A DNA stretch of 13,874 bases, from contig JALLAP010000717.1 in assembly GCA_036939355.1 (NCBI GenBank), positions 1 through 13,874 on the forward strand, in the 5' to 3' direction. Numbering within the stretch: the stretch's first letter is position 1; each line of letters opens with the position of its first letter. Made by a program: the position numbers and the translations under genes. Shown piece after piece: positions 1-9,700 of this stretch. This stretch comes from Thalassiosira profunda. Lineage: Eukaryota > Bacillariophyta > Thalassiosirophyceae > Thalassiosirales > Thalassiosiraceae. Below the pieces are notes generated by a model. The model ran no database searches. It saw only the letters and a list, made by a program, of their open reading frames with translations, and was not told the DNA's origin.

Positions 1-158
1 CAAGCAGTTTGTGTCCAGAGAAATTCGCTTGTGTCCTCACTAGTGGCGTCACTCGATACGTACGGCCGCACGACGCCCCTTTATCCAGTTCTACCTCCAT
101 CGTTGCTCTCATTCAACTACTGTTCCACTTTTCTCATTGCATGCACTGCTCTTTCCGT

Positions 159-1484
159 CTACGCAACCACGACAATGACAACAGAGCCGATCCACAAGAG
201 GGTCACCCAAACCGCACCGGATGACACGACAGATCCAGAAGTGGGCGCCTTGGTAGGACTGGCAGTGGAACTGGGGACATCGTCGCTCACGATGTACTCC
301 GCGAACCAAGCCTCTCCGCAAGTGTTGCCAAAGAGGAAACTCCAATAGGCCTGCGAATCGGCAAGCTCGACCGTCGAGTCGAACGCCTGGGCATGAATTG
401 GTCCAGTGTATTCTCCAAGCGAGACGTTCGCGTACTCTGTGGCGTAAGAGTAGCAAGCCGACGGGTCGTTGTACGCGTCCTTGATCACGGAGTTCTCAAC
501 AAACAAATCTTTTTGCAACCCGCATCAAGCAATGATGAGCAGCGTGTGATGAAAGCATTGCCAGACAGCAGAGAAAGATCTACCTCCCTCAGGATCCTCC
601 TCACAGTCGGAACACTTCGCATCGACGCAGTTGTACAAGACGAACTCCGCCCTATCTCCGCAGTCGGTCACAGGCTTTGTCACCTTCGTGTACACCGTTG
701 TCGTCTCGGTGTCACCGGGCATCAACATCGAGCTCGTCTCGCAGAGGACTTGGGGCGAAATGGTCTCAACCGAAATGAGTTTGCCAGTAGCGACAACGTT
801 CGACTCGTCCTCCGAGCATTCCTTGTCCTTGTAAAGAGTGAACGGAAGCTCCCCGGTCCAGTCCTCTTCAGCCGGAGCATCGGCATTATCGGCATTGCCT
901 GTGGTCATAATGTTGGTAAACCAGTCCGCTCCACAGATACTTCCGAGCAAGTACTCCCAGTAGGCTTGCGTGTCGACGAGCGTGGCGGAGTCACCGAATG
1001 ACTGAGCGGTCGCCGGCTCGTCGCCGGCGTCCTCCCACGTGATTCCACCCCACGTTACATTGCCTTTGGGAAAGAAGGCCAAGCAGCCTTGAGGGTCGCT
1101 CCATACGTCTTGCAGAACAAAACCAGGCACGACGCCGTCTGTCCCGGGCGTTTCCGTGCAGTTACGGCAGGTATCATCGGTACAATCGTAGAGGACGAGC
1201 TCAGTGTGGTCAGATCCGCAGACTACGCCCTCAAACTTGGTGTAGATCGTCATCGTCCTCCCGTTGGGAAGATCCAATACATCGGTCTCACAGAGGCCCT
1301 GCTCCCCTTCGATGTTGATGACCGATGTCGTCGATCCGGTAGCGGCGACATTTGCGGGGTCGCTGCCGTCGCACTGCCCTCCTGCTGAATAGAGGGTCCA
1401 CGGGAGCTCTCCCGACCAGCCTTCGGTCTCGGTCTCCGCCGAGGCGGCAGCGGCGGTGAAGATGGCGAGGCAAAGGATCTTCAT
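159..1484 (-). CDS. Secreted protein with duplicated eight-cysteine module and GPI-like tail
   Basis: I do not recognise this family. The spliced CDS is complement(159..508, 584..1484), giving 416 aa. Residues 1-16 form a clean signal peptide (MKILCLAIF..., cleavage after ASA). Two homologous modules follow, about 21-195 and 207-376. Each opens with W-[ST]-GELP-[WF]-TLY and carries eight cysteines at matching places: 38, 65, 89, 101, 106, 109, 134, 184 and 223, 248, 275, 286, 291, 294, 319, 364. The C-x4-C-x2-C core and the following 25-residue step are identical in both. Each module ends with QAYW and [AD]WF signatures. An N-glycosylation sequon lies 8-9 residues after the seventh cysteine in both (N142, N328). 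A Ser/Thr/Pro stalk (379-393) leads to a hydrophobic tail running to the last residue (about 399-416), which suggests a GPI anchor or a C-terminal membrane anchor. A cell-surface or wall role is inferred. An in-frame ATG at 1625 exists but would bury the signal peptide, so 1484 is preferred. Confidence 0.82.
509..583 (-). other. Spliceosomal intron, 75 nt, GT-AG
   Basis: The intron lies in the cysteine-module gene. On the minus strand it starts GTAGATC at 583 and ends CAAAAAG at 509. The first exon ends with G of a codon (phase 1) and joins AT to make Asp301. Without splicing, the frame reaches TGA at 527-525, so retention truncates the second module. With splicing, the joined protein aligns with module 1 across the junction: DVWSDPQGC in module 1 against DAYNDPSAC in module 2. 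Module 1 has no intron at the corresponding place. The polypyrimidine tract is weak. Confidence 0.8.
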
Positions 1485-1778
1485 GGTTGGTGCATGCACA
1501 ATAAAAGTGAGGCAAGGGCGGCGGCAGCGCAGGCGGCCCGGCGGCGCCGCGGGCAGCTCAAGCAAGGAGGGCGAGCCGGCGAGCCTCCAAAAGTTCAACC
1601 TTCTCGCAAGCGCCACGCGTCCCATCCCGATCGCGTTACTGATTCCTACGCGAAAAGGATCTTTCTTTTGGGGCGTCTCCGCGCCCCCGCCACCTTGTGC
1701 TCCCTTCACCACAACCGCCACTGCTGCTTTCGTGGCAACACAACTAACTGCTTCTGGAGATCTGTTTGTTTATCATGA

Positions 1779-3215
1779 TCAAAGAAAGCAACCATGTTCA
1801 TATTCTACCTTGGCCAAGCACAGCCCGCACGCCGGAGCAGAGTGCACCCTGCTCGCCAAGGCTTTGCCATCGGAGGTTCCATCGCTCCCCCCCGACTCTT
1901 CCTCCCGCAATAGCACGGGTATGTCATCTGCGGAGCCCACACCTCTTGCCACGTCCACCACGAACCCCACGAGGTTGCGCACCATCGATCGACGAAAGCC
2001 CCTCGCCTCGAGAGTAAATGTGGCATTGATCGCCGGAGGCAACGTCGGGTCTTCCTCTACCACTTCGTTCGCGTCCACATCGAATCGAAACAGATCAATC
2101 TCGTGCATGGGCCTGCCTTCGCTGTCGCTGCATCTGTCGGCCCTCTTTCGCTCCTCCTTGTGCACAAAGTTGTAAAAGTCGCGATTGCCGACGAACGCGT
2201 GGCATGCACGGCGCAGCAACGACGCAGTGTCCAACGGCCAGGGGCACAGCCAAACGTCGTTGTTGTCGCCGACTCGACGCAGAAGATGGGGACCGGCGTT
2301 GCATATTGGATGCATCTGCTGGCTTTGCACATCGTCTAGGCTTGGTTGTTGATTCGCCGTCGATGATGATGTTTGCTCATCGCCGCCGAGATACGAGAGT
2401 TGGCGAAATCTTAATCGGTACACGTACGTCTTGCGAGAGATCCCCTGCCTCGCCTCGAAGGGATGGGATCTAGTCCATACCCTCGCGGAACGTATTGCAA
2501 TGTCGGGCGGCAGCCGCGTGGTGATGGCGCGTCGTATTTGCCATTGATCGGTGCGGGTTGTTGCATTGTTTGCTTCGGTGTCTGTGTTGTTGGATTGTCG
2601 ATGTGCTGCCAATGTCTCGTATGCGCCGCGCAGAAGCGGAATGCACTGCTCGGACAGAGCCTCTCCGTCATTCCCAGCACTCACTTCATTGGCTTTGTCT
2701 GTTGCATCAGCTTGGCCATCAGCATCTTCGTTTCTACCTGAACCCAACAATCTCAACGGAAAGTCGAACGCCACCACCTGCCCGGAGGCGTGCACCCCCT
2801 TGTCGGTCCTGCCGGCGCCCCGCACTCGGAGCGTATTGATGGAGAGTCCAGTCCACTGTTGCAATGCCAACTCGATCTGGTGCTGCACCGTGATGGGCGC
2901 TGCGTTGTTCTTCGCCCGCTTGTTGGGGTGGCGTTGCGATGGCACGTCTGGTGCGCTCCTTTTGTGTTTGCTGCCGTTGCCAGCAGCGCCAGTTTCTCCC
3001 GCCGACGATCCAGCGCCACTCGACACACGGGAATTGCAGCGGTCCGCGGCTCCTCCACCGCAACTGACTTTCCCGTCACTGCCATCACAATCACCGCCAG
3101 CGCCATCACAACGGGGGGGCGTCGCGCTCTGCCTCTGAAAGCCGGCGAAGCGGAATCCGTTGTACTCGATTGTTAGGACGAGCGTCAGGACCCGCGGCGG
3201 GAGGTCGCCGGCCAT
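1779..3215 (-). CDS. tRNA pseudouridine synthase, TruA family
   Basis: This enzyme isomerises uridine to pseudouridine in tRNA. The 478-aa frame is uninterrupted. The N-terminal strand LVLTIEYNGFRFAGFQRQ (12-29) is typical of the family. GRTDKGVHA at 135-143 carries the catalytic Asp138. RKTYVYRL (261-268) matches the conserved Tyr segment, and NRDFYNF (344-350) and FRRSMVRNLVG (407-417) match the C-terminal half. The final APACGLCLAKVEY (460-472) corresponds to the bacterial APxHGLYL ending. Escherichia coli TruA is about 270 aa. The extra length here comes from low-complexity insertions at about 31-105, 158-225 and 275-325. The first insertion contains two basic clusters (KHKR at 83-86, NKRAK at 98-102) that could act as a nuclear localisation signal. 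No signal peptide is evident. The motifs are nearer to bacterial TruA than to Pus1 or Pus3, whose motif usually ends GVSA. The ATG at 3215 is the first in the frame. The exact target position in tRNA cannot be read from sequence. Confidence 0.88.
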   Translation of the reverse strand: MAGDLPPRVLTLVLTIEYNGFRFAGFQRQSATPPRCDGAGGDCDGSDGKVSCGGGAADRCNSRVSSGAGSSAGETGAAGNGSKHKRSAPDVPSQRHPNKRAKNNAAPITVQHQIELALQQWTGLSINTLRVRGAGRTDKGVHASGQVVAFDFPLRLLGSGRNEDADGQADATDKANEVSAGNDGEALSEQCIPLLRGAYETLAAHRQSNNTDTEANNATTRTDQWQIRRAITTRLPPDIAIRSARVWTRSHPFEARQGISRKTYVYRLRFRQLSYLGGDEQTSSSTANQQPSLDDVQSQQMHPICNAGPHLLRRVGDNNDVWLCPWPLDTASLLRRACHAFVGNRDFYNFVHKEERKRADRCSDSEGRPMHEIDLFRFDVDANEVVEEDPTLPPAINATFTLEARGFRRSMVRNLVGFVVDVARGVGSADDIPVLLREEESGGSDGTSDGKALASRVHSAPACGLCLAKVEYEHGCFL

Positions 3216-3545
3216 GGTCGGAGGCGCCGTCGCCGTCGTTGTCGGCCGTCACCGTCAGAGGAGGCGAGCGAGAGGACAGCGCGCCAGGGGAGAGAAGGAC
3301 GGAAGGAGGTGTTCGTTACAGTAGGTCACGTAGGAATAAGTACAATACATTAGACCAGCCCCTTTTAGCTGCGCCCCTTTTGATGGAGGGCGCGCACAAA
3401 CCTCTCCTCTGCGGGGCACAATGGCGTTGTCGGCGTCCCCAATAGCCCAGCCGCGCCGCCGACACAGACCGCCGCCGACCCAAGCAGGCATCCCCGGAGC
3501 TCAGGAGCGACAGCATTCGCCGCGAGTCACCTATCAGCAAGCAGC
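3216..3545. promoter_or_regulatory. Divergent intergenic spacer (330 bp)
   Basis: This spacer must hold the promoters and 5' leaders of the pseudouridine synthase (minus) and the WW-domain gene (plus). It is GC-rich next to both genes, with a more AT-rich centre around 3310-3365. An ACGT core (TCACGT, 3326-3331) could bind a bZIP-type factor, but one such site is expected by chance. I see no TATA box, RNA gene or convincing small ORF. The open frame from 3421 runs into the WW gene in another frame and looks like a GC-rich shadow. Confidence 0.4.
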
Positions 3546-6500
3546 ATGCCCCCGCGGGACGAGACGACGACAATGGACGACGATCGTCCGCGCGCGTCGT
3601 CCGCGAGGAAGCCCCGCCCCCGCAGCTCCAAGCGGCGGGGAGAAGCGGCGACGAAGGACGCGAGCGGCCGACAAGCCGGCCGGAAGTCGCGGTCCCAGTC
3701 GGCCGGCAAAGATCGGGCCCAGCGGGGCCATCGCGGCGAAAAGGCGCAGCGCCGGAAGAGGCCGCCCCCGCCCCGCCGCTCCAAGAATGGCAGCGCCCAA
3801 GGCAAGCCTAGCGCGGCGGCATTGCGCGCCCTGGGAACCAAACCCTCCCAAGGAATCGACGAGGGGGTCCCCGCGGGCGTGACCGTGTCCCAATTCCGGG
3901 CCCGGCAGCAAAGCATGCAGGATGAGGCCGCCGGGAGAAGGCCCACGGCGCGGCAGCGCTTGCTCGCCGAGCGGCACGCCTCCAATCGGCCCGAGGGGGA
4001 GCCGGCCCACTACTTCGACGACGCCTCCGACTGCGAGAACGAACGCGCCGTGGTCGCCCGCGACAACCGCCGGCCCGACGACGCCCCCAGAAGGCAGCCC
4101 GTGGTGGACGCCGTGCCCGCCGACCACCCCGCCTCGTCGGAAATCCAAACCTCCCGCACGTGCGGATTGTGCCATCGGACCCTCCCCCGCGCCCAATTCT
4201 CCGAGCGGGATCGCTATACGGTCCACTTGTCGCTGGCCCCCGGGCCCACCTGTAGAACGTGCGCCATGACTGTGAGCGCGGTCAAATTGAAGGGATTGCC
4301 GGACACGGAGCGGTTGTTGCTCGAGTACGCGCAACGGGGCATCCAGCAGGGAAGGCTCCTGCTGGACGGCGGGAATGGGGGCAAGGGCGGTGCAAATGTG
4401 GCGGGATTGCTCGAGAGCGGGGAGGACCTCACCCAAAGCGGCCACGCCCGCGCCCTCGTGGTGCGGCAAAACGCGGGGGCGGGCGGGAACGAGCTCGCGC
4501 TCTGCGGCGGACCCGCGGCGGAGGGCCTCAACAACCACGGAGGCATCCCGAACGGTGCGGGAGCGAACGTCAACGCCGCCTTCGCCGGCCGCCCATACGG
4601 CCACGGCGACGGCGACCGCCCCCCCAACGTCGCGGACGGCAAGTACCTCGACCTCCTGCTGGGGATGCCGTGCCAGTTGAACCTCAGCGCGCTGGGAATC
4701 TTCGCCAACAGCCGGGACGCGAGCGTGAGCCTGGCGGCGCTGGAGGCGGTGCGGGTTTACGGAACATTGGGGGAGGGATATTTCGTGCCGCACGACTGCG
4801 ACGGCCATCCCGCGCCGGAGGGGCAGAGAGGCCAACGGGCAAAGGACCCCGAGCCAATGCCGGGAGCGAACACGAACGCCCGGGCGGTCGTGTGCCTCGT
4901 CCTCAACGAGGGGGCGACTCCAAGGACGGCCATCCTCGCCAGCCAGCACTACGGGTGGACCGCCCTCGCCGTCGATCCCCGCCTGGGCGCCGAGTGGGAC
5001 GGGACGCACGACGACGTGCCCAATTTCACGGGATACTCCGGCTCCATTGCGGAGTTTTGCGGGGACGCCCGACGCGAGTCGACCCTCGTCGAGTTCCGCC
5101 GCGACCACGCCCAGCATCTGGTCATCGTCGGCATCCAGTCCGAGCGGGACTCCCTCCGCCTCAAGGACCAGGGAAACATCAACGCCCTCCGCGCCCGGTA
5201 CGACGACGTCCCCACCACGCTGGTGAGCGTGAGTCCCGTCCGCAAGGCGACATTGGCGCCGCACGGCGACCGGGAGGGACGGTGCGGGAGCAAATTGGAG
5301 AAAGATGTCGGGTACGAGCCCAACTGCGCGTATGTCGACGAGGGGGTGTTTGGGGAGTGTCGGTACGTCGAGGTGTGGAATTTCCACAATGCCGAGGACG
5401 ACGACGACGATGGGGAGGAGGGGTCGGAGGACAGCGGCAGCGAGGAGGGGGACTACAGCGACGGAGAGGGGAGCGAGTGCAGCGGCGAGGCCGATTATCC
5501 CACGGCGGAGCGCGACGAGCGGTACGACGATCGCACCGCCGAGGGCGAAGAAGAGGCCGACGGGCACTCGTTTGGTGCTCAGATCAAACGAGCGGCCAAG
5601 ACGAAAAAGGAGAGCAAGGACGCCAAGCGGCGGAACTGGCTCGAGGACCGCGTCGCCGCGTTCCAAAAGGAGAAGGAGGCGCACCACGACGACAACCGCA
5701 GCATGGGCACGCTGTCCACCAAGGGGACGTGGGACCGGCTCCCCTCCAAGGAAGGCGTCGACATGAAGCTGGTCACGGCGGTCGACAGGGTGCGGGAGGA
5801 GTACGCGGAGGGATGCCCGCCGGTGGCAGAGGGGAACGGCCATGCGGCCGAGGTGCGGCCGTGGACGCCCCCGGACGAGGACGTCTGGGAAAGGGCCATG
5901 GCGAAGCACGGGGAGCAGGAAACGCTGGTCCACCAGCTCGAGGAGTACTACGGGAGCCAGGATGGTCAGGAAAACGAGGAGGGCGAACACGGAGATGGCG
6001 CGAACGAGCACGGGCTCCCGCCGGGGTGGGAGGCCATTCTCGACCCCGCGTCGGGAGATTACTACTACAATAATTGGGACTCCGGCGACGTCACTTGGGA
6101 TCATCCCCTGGGCAAGGACCCCACGGTCCAGAGCCACGGCGGCGAATCGGCATCCAGGGCGTCTAGTAGGGGCGGAACGGTTGATACCTCCCGGGGCGAC
6201 ACGGTGGACAATAGCGATTACCAGATGGCCGCGAACGCTCGAGGTCCTGCGGCAAATGCCACGCCGGTCAATCCGTTCGACGACGACGCCGACGAAGGCC
6301 GCCACGCAGAGACCAAGCCAGGAGAATGGTACAACCTCAAGGTGTACGAGCAGAGCGCCCGGTTCGACAGCGACAACGAGGGGTCGTCGCGCAACCTCGA
6401 CGATGCGAGCAGCACGAGCAGCGCCATTGGCGCGCTTTCGCGGTGGAACGAGTCTCCAGGCAATGCCAGCTTGCCTCCCAGCAATGTTGATAATGGACAA

Positions 6501-6680
6501 GAGGAGGAGGAAGACATGATCCAGTGGAGCGACGAGGAGACGGACGACCTTGGACCGCTGGTGCGGACGGTGTCGAGCGGGAAGAAACAGCCGTGGCACA
6601 AGAGGGATGCCGCAGACGACAACGCCAGCCTGGCCAGTTACGAGCTGAAAGCGGACGATTGGCAGCCGAAGAAGATATAA
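3546..6680 (+). CDS. Large WW-domain protein with zinc-ribbon-like and Rossmann-like regions
   Basis: The protein is 1044 aa. Regions in order: a very basic, Arg/Lys/Pro-rich N terminus (about 10-90); a probable zinc ribbon with CGLC (206-209) and CRTC (236-239); a Gly/Ala-rich linker; a globular region (about 366-615); an acidic tract (616-680) of Asp, Glu, Gly and Ser; a Lys-rich, coiled-coil-like stretch (about 682-715); and a WW domain at 824-855. The WW domain has both signature Trp residues (W828, W851), the YYYNN core and the closing Pro854. WW domains bind proline-rich ligands. The globular part contains NEGATPRTA followed by ALAVDP (about 445-479) and later LVIVGIQSE, which resembles strands of a methyltransferase-like Rossmann fold; this is tentative. 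The C-terminal 170 residues are acidic, low-complexity and include NPF, a possible EH-domain ligand. No signal peptide. A nuclear or cytosolic scaffold is plausible, but function is unknown. GC content is very high (80% in 3721-3780 by hand count). Confidence 0.85.
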   Translation: MPPRDETTTMDDDRPRASSARKPRPRSSKRRGEAATKDASGRQAGRKSRSQSAGKDRAQRGHRGEKAQRRKRPPPPRRSKNGSAQGKPSAAALRALGTKPSQGIDEGVPAGVTVSQFRARQQSMQDEAAGRRPTARQRLLAERHASNRPEGEPAHYFDDASDCENERAVVARDNRRPDDAPRRQPVVDAVPADHPASSEIQTSRTCGLCHRTLPRAQFSERDRYTVHLSLAPGPTCRTCAMTVSAVKLKGLPDTERLLLEYAQRGIQQGRLLLDGGNGGKGGANVAGLLESGEDLTQSGHARALVVRQNAGAGGNELALCGGPAAEGLNNHGGIPNGAGANVNAAFAGRPYGHGDGDRPPNVADGKYLDLLLGMPCQLNLSALGIFANSRDASVSLAALEAVRVYGTLGEGYFVPHDCDGHPAPEGQRGQRAKDPEPMPGANTNARAVVCLVLNEGATPRTAILASQHYGWTALAVDPRLGAEWDGTHDDVPNFTGYSGSIAEFCGDARRESTLVEFRRDHAQHLVIVGIQSERDSLRLKDQGNINALRARYDDVPTTLVSVSPVRKATLAPHGDREGRCGSKLEKDVGYEPNCAYVDEGVFGECRYVEVWNFHNAEDDDDDGEEGSEDSGSEEGDYSDGEGSECSGEADYPTAERDERYDDRTAEGEEEADGHSFGAQIKRAAKTKKESKDAKRRNWLEDRVAAFQKEKEAHHDDNRSMGTLSTKGTWDRLPSKEGVDMKLVTAVDRVREEYAEGCPPVAEGNGHAAEVRPWTPPDEDVWERAMAKHGEQETLVHQLEEYYGSQDGQENEEGEHGDGANEHGLPPGWEAILDPASGDYYYNNWDSGDVTWDHPLGKDPTVQSHGGESASRASSRGGTVDTSRGDTVDNSDYQMAANARGPAANATPVNPFDDDADEGRHAETKPGEWYNLKVYEQSARFDSDNEGSSRNLDDASSTSSAIGALSRWNESPGNASLPPSNVDNGQEEEEDMIQWSDEETDDLGPLVRTVSSGKKQPWHKRDAADDNASLASYELKADDWQPKKI

Positions 6681-6702
6681 GGGGAATAGGTAACACTTCA
6701 TA

Positions 6703-9700
6703 TCATTGTGCTGCGTCCTCCTCGTCCTGCGGCCTCTCTTTCATCAACCTCACCGGCGGGAGCTCAAATTCCTCTCCGGTCTCCAGATCTTCAACGGACA
6801 CCGACAAATCGATGAATCGCTTTTGCTCCAATTTGGACAGCATCGCCTTTTGCTCGTTGGTGAGCTCAGTAGAAGCTTTCTCCTCCCCTNCGCTTTTGCT
6901 CCAATTTGGACAGCATCGCCTTTTGCTCGTTGGTGAGCTCAGTAGAAGCTTTCTCCTCCCCTTCTGCGGCATCGTCACCAAACGACGAAGCATCGTCTTC
7001 GTCCTCATCTCCTGAAATGACAGCATCCTTCACTACAGCCATCACTGGAGTCTCGAGCAGCTCTTCGTCGTGACTGTGGAGAAAATTGGCATAAATCATG
7101 TACGGGCCGTAAGATACGCTCGATACCTCTACTTCGTCCCCACAACCGGCCTTCTTCTGCAGCTTCTTCAAGAACTTGCTGAGCGTCAAGGCTTCAATGG
7201 GGGACTTGGCGCTGCCCGTGATTGTTATCCTGTCCCAAATCGTGTGCGTGTTGCCATTGACGCCCTCCATCTCCTCTGCGGGCATGGGCGCCGTGAACGC
7301 AAAGAAGGGAAGGGCCAGGTTGACGAAGGCGTTCCTGTGCATGTTGAGCGGGAGGCCTTTCAGCAGTTTCACAAGCTCAAGGCAGGATAGCGCCGAAACC
7401 AGTCCCGTCGTGGTGATCATGGCTGGCACAATTCGACCCGCCACCCGCCGGGTCTCCATGGCGTCGGCCGGAGGTATGCCGTACGCCATGGCGCGCAGGT
7501 TGCTCGCCGCCGTGACAAAGGCGACGTGCCCGTTCGATTCGTCGTCCTTCTCAAAGTCGGCCAGGTTTAGCTCGGGCAGAAGAGACGCGCCAATATTGGC
7601 GCCATTCAGCTTTTCAACGACACGAGACAGTGTATCAGTGTCTTCCTCGCTGCCACCACCAGAGAGATTGTGTAGTATTTCCTTGGACTTCTTCTTCTTG
7701 TAGAGCAGCCTCGATTGCTCATCCAAGGCGGCCAGTGATTCTTCAACTGATATTGAGGTAGTCTCGCTGTCGCCATCCACGAGCACAAATGTCTCCATGC
7801 GCAGCCTGGCTGCCGATCGCACAAACTGGGCTATTCTTTCATTGATGAGCACTTGCTGGGCAGACACCTCGTCTTCTTCCGAGTCCAATGGAATGTATCG
7901 CAGCACTTTTGGAACGCGCCTCGTCCCACTCCAGAAGGGAGCACCATCGTCGTCCACGCTATCAGCCGGATGCTTCTGAATGAGCTCGTCCATTGCCACG
8001 TAGAATAGTCGGTGCGCTTGCAGTATGGCCCAATCCAAAGCATCTCTTTTCACGGCCCGAACGTATTCCGGATCACTAGCGTCGGAGGGAACAGTCGAGG
8101 AATCAGCCCACGTAGGAAAGTAGCCGAGGTCCTCTCCCAACTCTTCGGCCATGTCCAGCGCTGCATCCTCGCCCAGCTTCTCAAGCAATGTCTCGCTGAA
8201 GCTGGTCAAGTCTTCCGACTGCGCCATTTCTTCCACGTGATCATTCGCCTGTCGTGGTCGTCGATGAAAGTAGCCATCGAACAAGTCTCTTGCCCACTGA
8301 ATAGTGTGACTAATCTCGTAGGGAAAGTTCTTCAGGGTGCACACCGGAATGTCTGGCTCCGGCGGGTCAGCTGACGAGCCATAGGATTCGCTCTCGTGTG
8401 GAACAACCACTTGGACATTGCCCTTCGGACCCAGAGTTCCAGCATCGATGAGACCTAATCCATGAGCTACACACTGACCGTCGACAAACAGCCGCGCTTC
8501 AACGTTATCCAATGCATTGAGCACGACATCGCAGCCAGAGGACCAAAAGTCATCGTCGAAGAGTCCATCCTCCTCGTCCCCAACGCGGCTGGTGTGCGCT
8601 TCGACATTGCAGTCTTTGCTGAAGCGCAGCATGGCCGCACGGGCCGCGACGCTCTTGAACTCTCCGACATCATGATCCCTAAATAAGAGCTGACGGGATA
8701 GATTGCTTTTTTCGATGGTGTCCATGTCCGTGAGGATGAGGCATCCTTGCTTGGTACTGCTGACCCCCGTGCCAGCGCCCATGGCGGCAAGATTCTTCAG
8801 GAGCTCACATCCAATGGCGCCAGCTCCGACCAGGAACAGTCGCGACTGTGCAATTTTGTTTGATAGCGCATCTCCGAGAATGTAGGCCTGTCCTGCTGTT
8901 ACACTCCCTGGCTCTGCTTCACAGATTGACGTGTCTTGCAACACCTCATCGCAATCGTAGAGCAAAAACTGACGAACGGGATTGTACAGGCCGGTGGCAG
9001 CCTTGAGTACCTCCTGCGCACCCAATGCGCCTGACAGTGCCTGCACTGGAGTAAACTTGGCGCGACAGGTCTGTGCAAATTGAGTAGTAATCGTCTCCCA
9101 TTGCTCCTGTTTCGTGTCTTCACCAGTGGCCATTTTTTGCACCAAGGAATGAAATCGCTCCATATCGGTCCTTTTGTGCTCTCCTACTGGCTTGTAATGA
9201 CGAGAGGGAAGTCTTTCATACTTCTTCACAAACGAGTCTAGCGCCGCCATAGAAGTCATCACTGCCCGTCTTCGTAGTGGGTCGAAGCTCTTGTCGAGAT
9301 CGGATGGTGCAAATAATGCGTCATCATCGCAGCATGTCAGCGCCTTCTCCTTTTCTGACGCAGGCTGCAGTATCTCACGCAAAGACGAGAACGACACCTG
9401 CTTCGGTAATTTCACCCGCGAGAACGAACGCGCTTTTCCCTCGAGCAGCAAAGCAAAGTCGTCCGATTGATCTGTGGAGTCTCCGTCGCACGTTTTCACG
9501 ACGAAGCGCGTTGGCGATTTCACCGACACCACTTGGCACTTTGGAAAGCTCTCTATCACGCCATGACCATCGTGGTGCTCGCCCTGGAACTCAATTACAT
9601 CGCCCATTGACACATCGTGGCGCTCGTCTTCCAAACAGTGGACTGTGTATTGCTTGCAGTCTTCTTCGGAAGCATCACACTCAGTCTCTATTGCTTCCAC

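Noticed and set aside
1..158. Small plus-strand frames at the left edge (9-224, 31-348)
   Set aside because: They overlap the final exon of the minus-strand gene and show no domain. The region reads as a 3' flank.
1485..1721. Upstream extension of the cysteine-module protein, including the ATG at 1625
   Set aside because: It would place about 47 residues before a clean signal peptide. A 5' leader is more likely, although the ATG at 1625 cannot be excluded.
4259..6073. 604-aa plus-strand frame overlapping the WW gene
   Set aside because: It is a frame-shifted shadow of GC-rich coding sequence, dominated by Arg, Gly and Pro, with no domain.
3534..6701. 1055-aa minus-strand open frame as a real gene
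   Set aside because: It is codon-aligned with the sense WW gene, has no recognisable domain and is explained by the absence of TTA, CTA and TCA codons on the sense strand.
6818..6962. 72-bp duplications as a mobile element footprint or genuine tandem repeat
   Set aside because: The copies are exact, have identical length at two unrelated loci and always flank a single N; collapsing restores the E1 frame.
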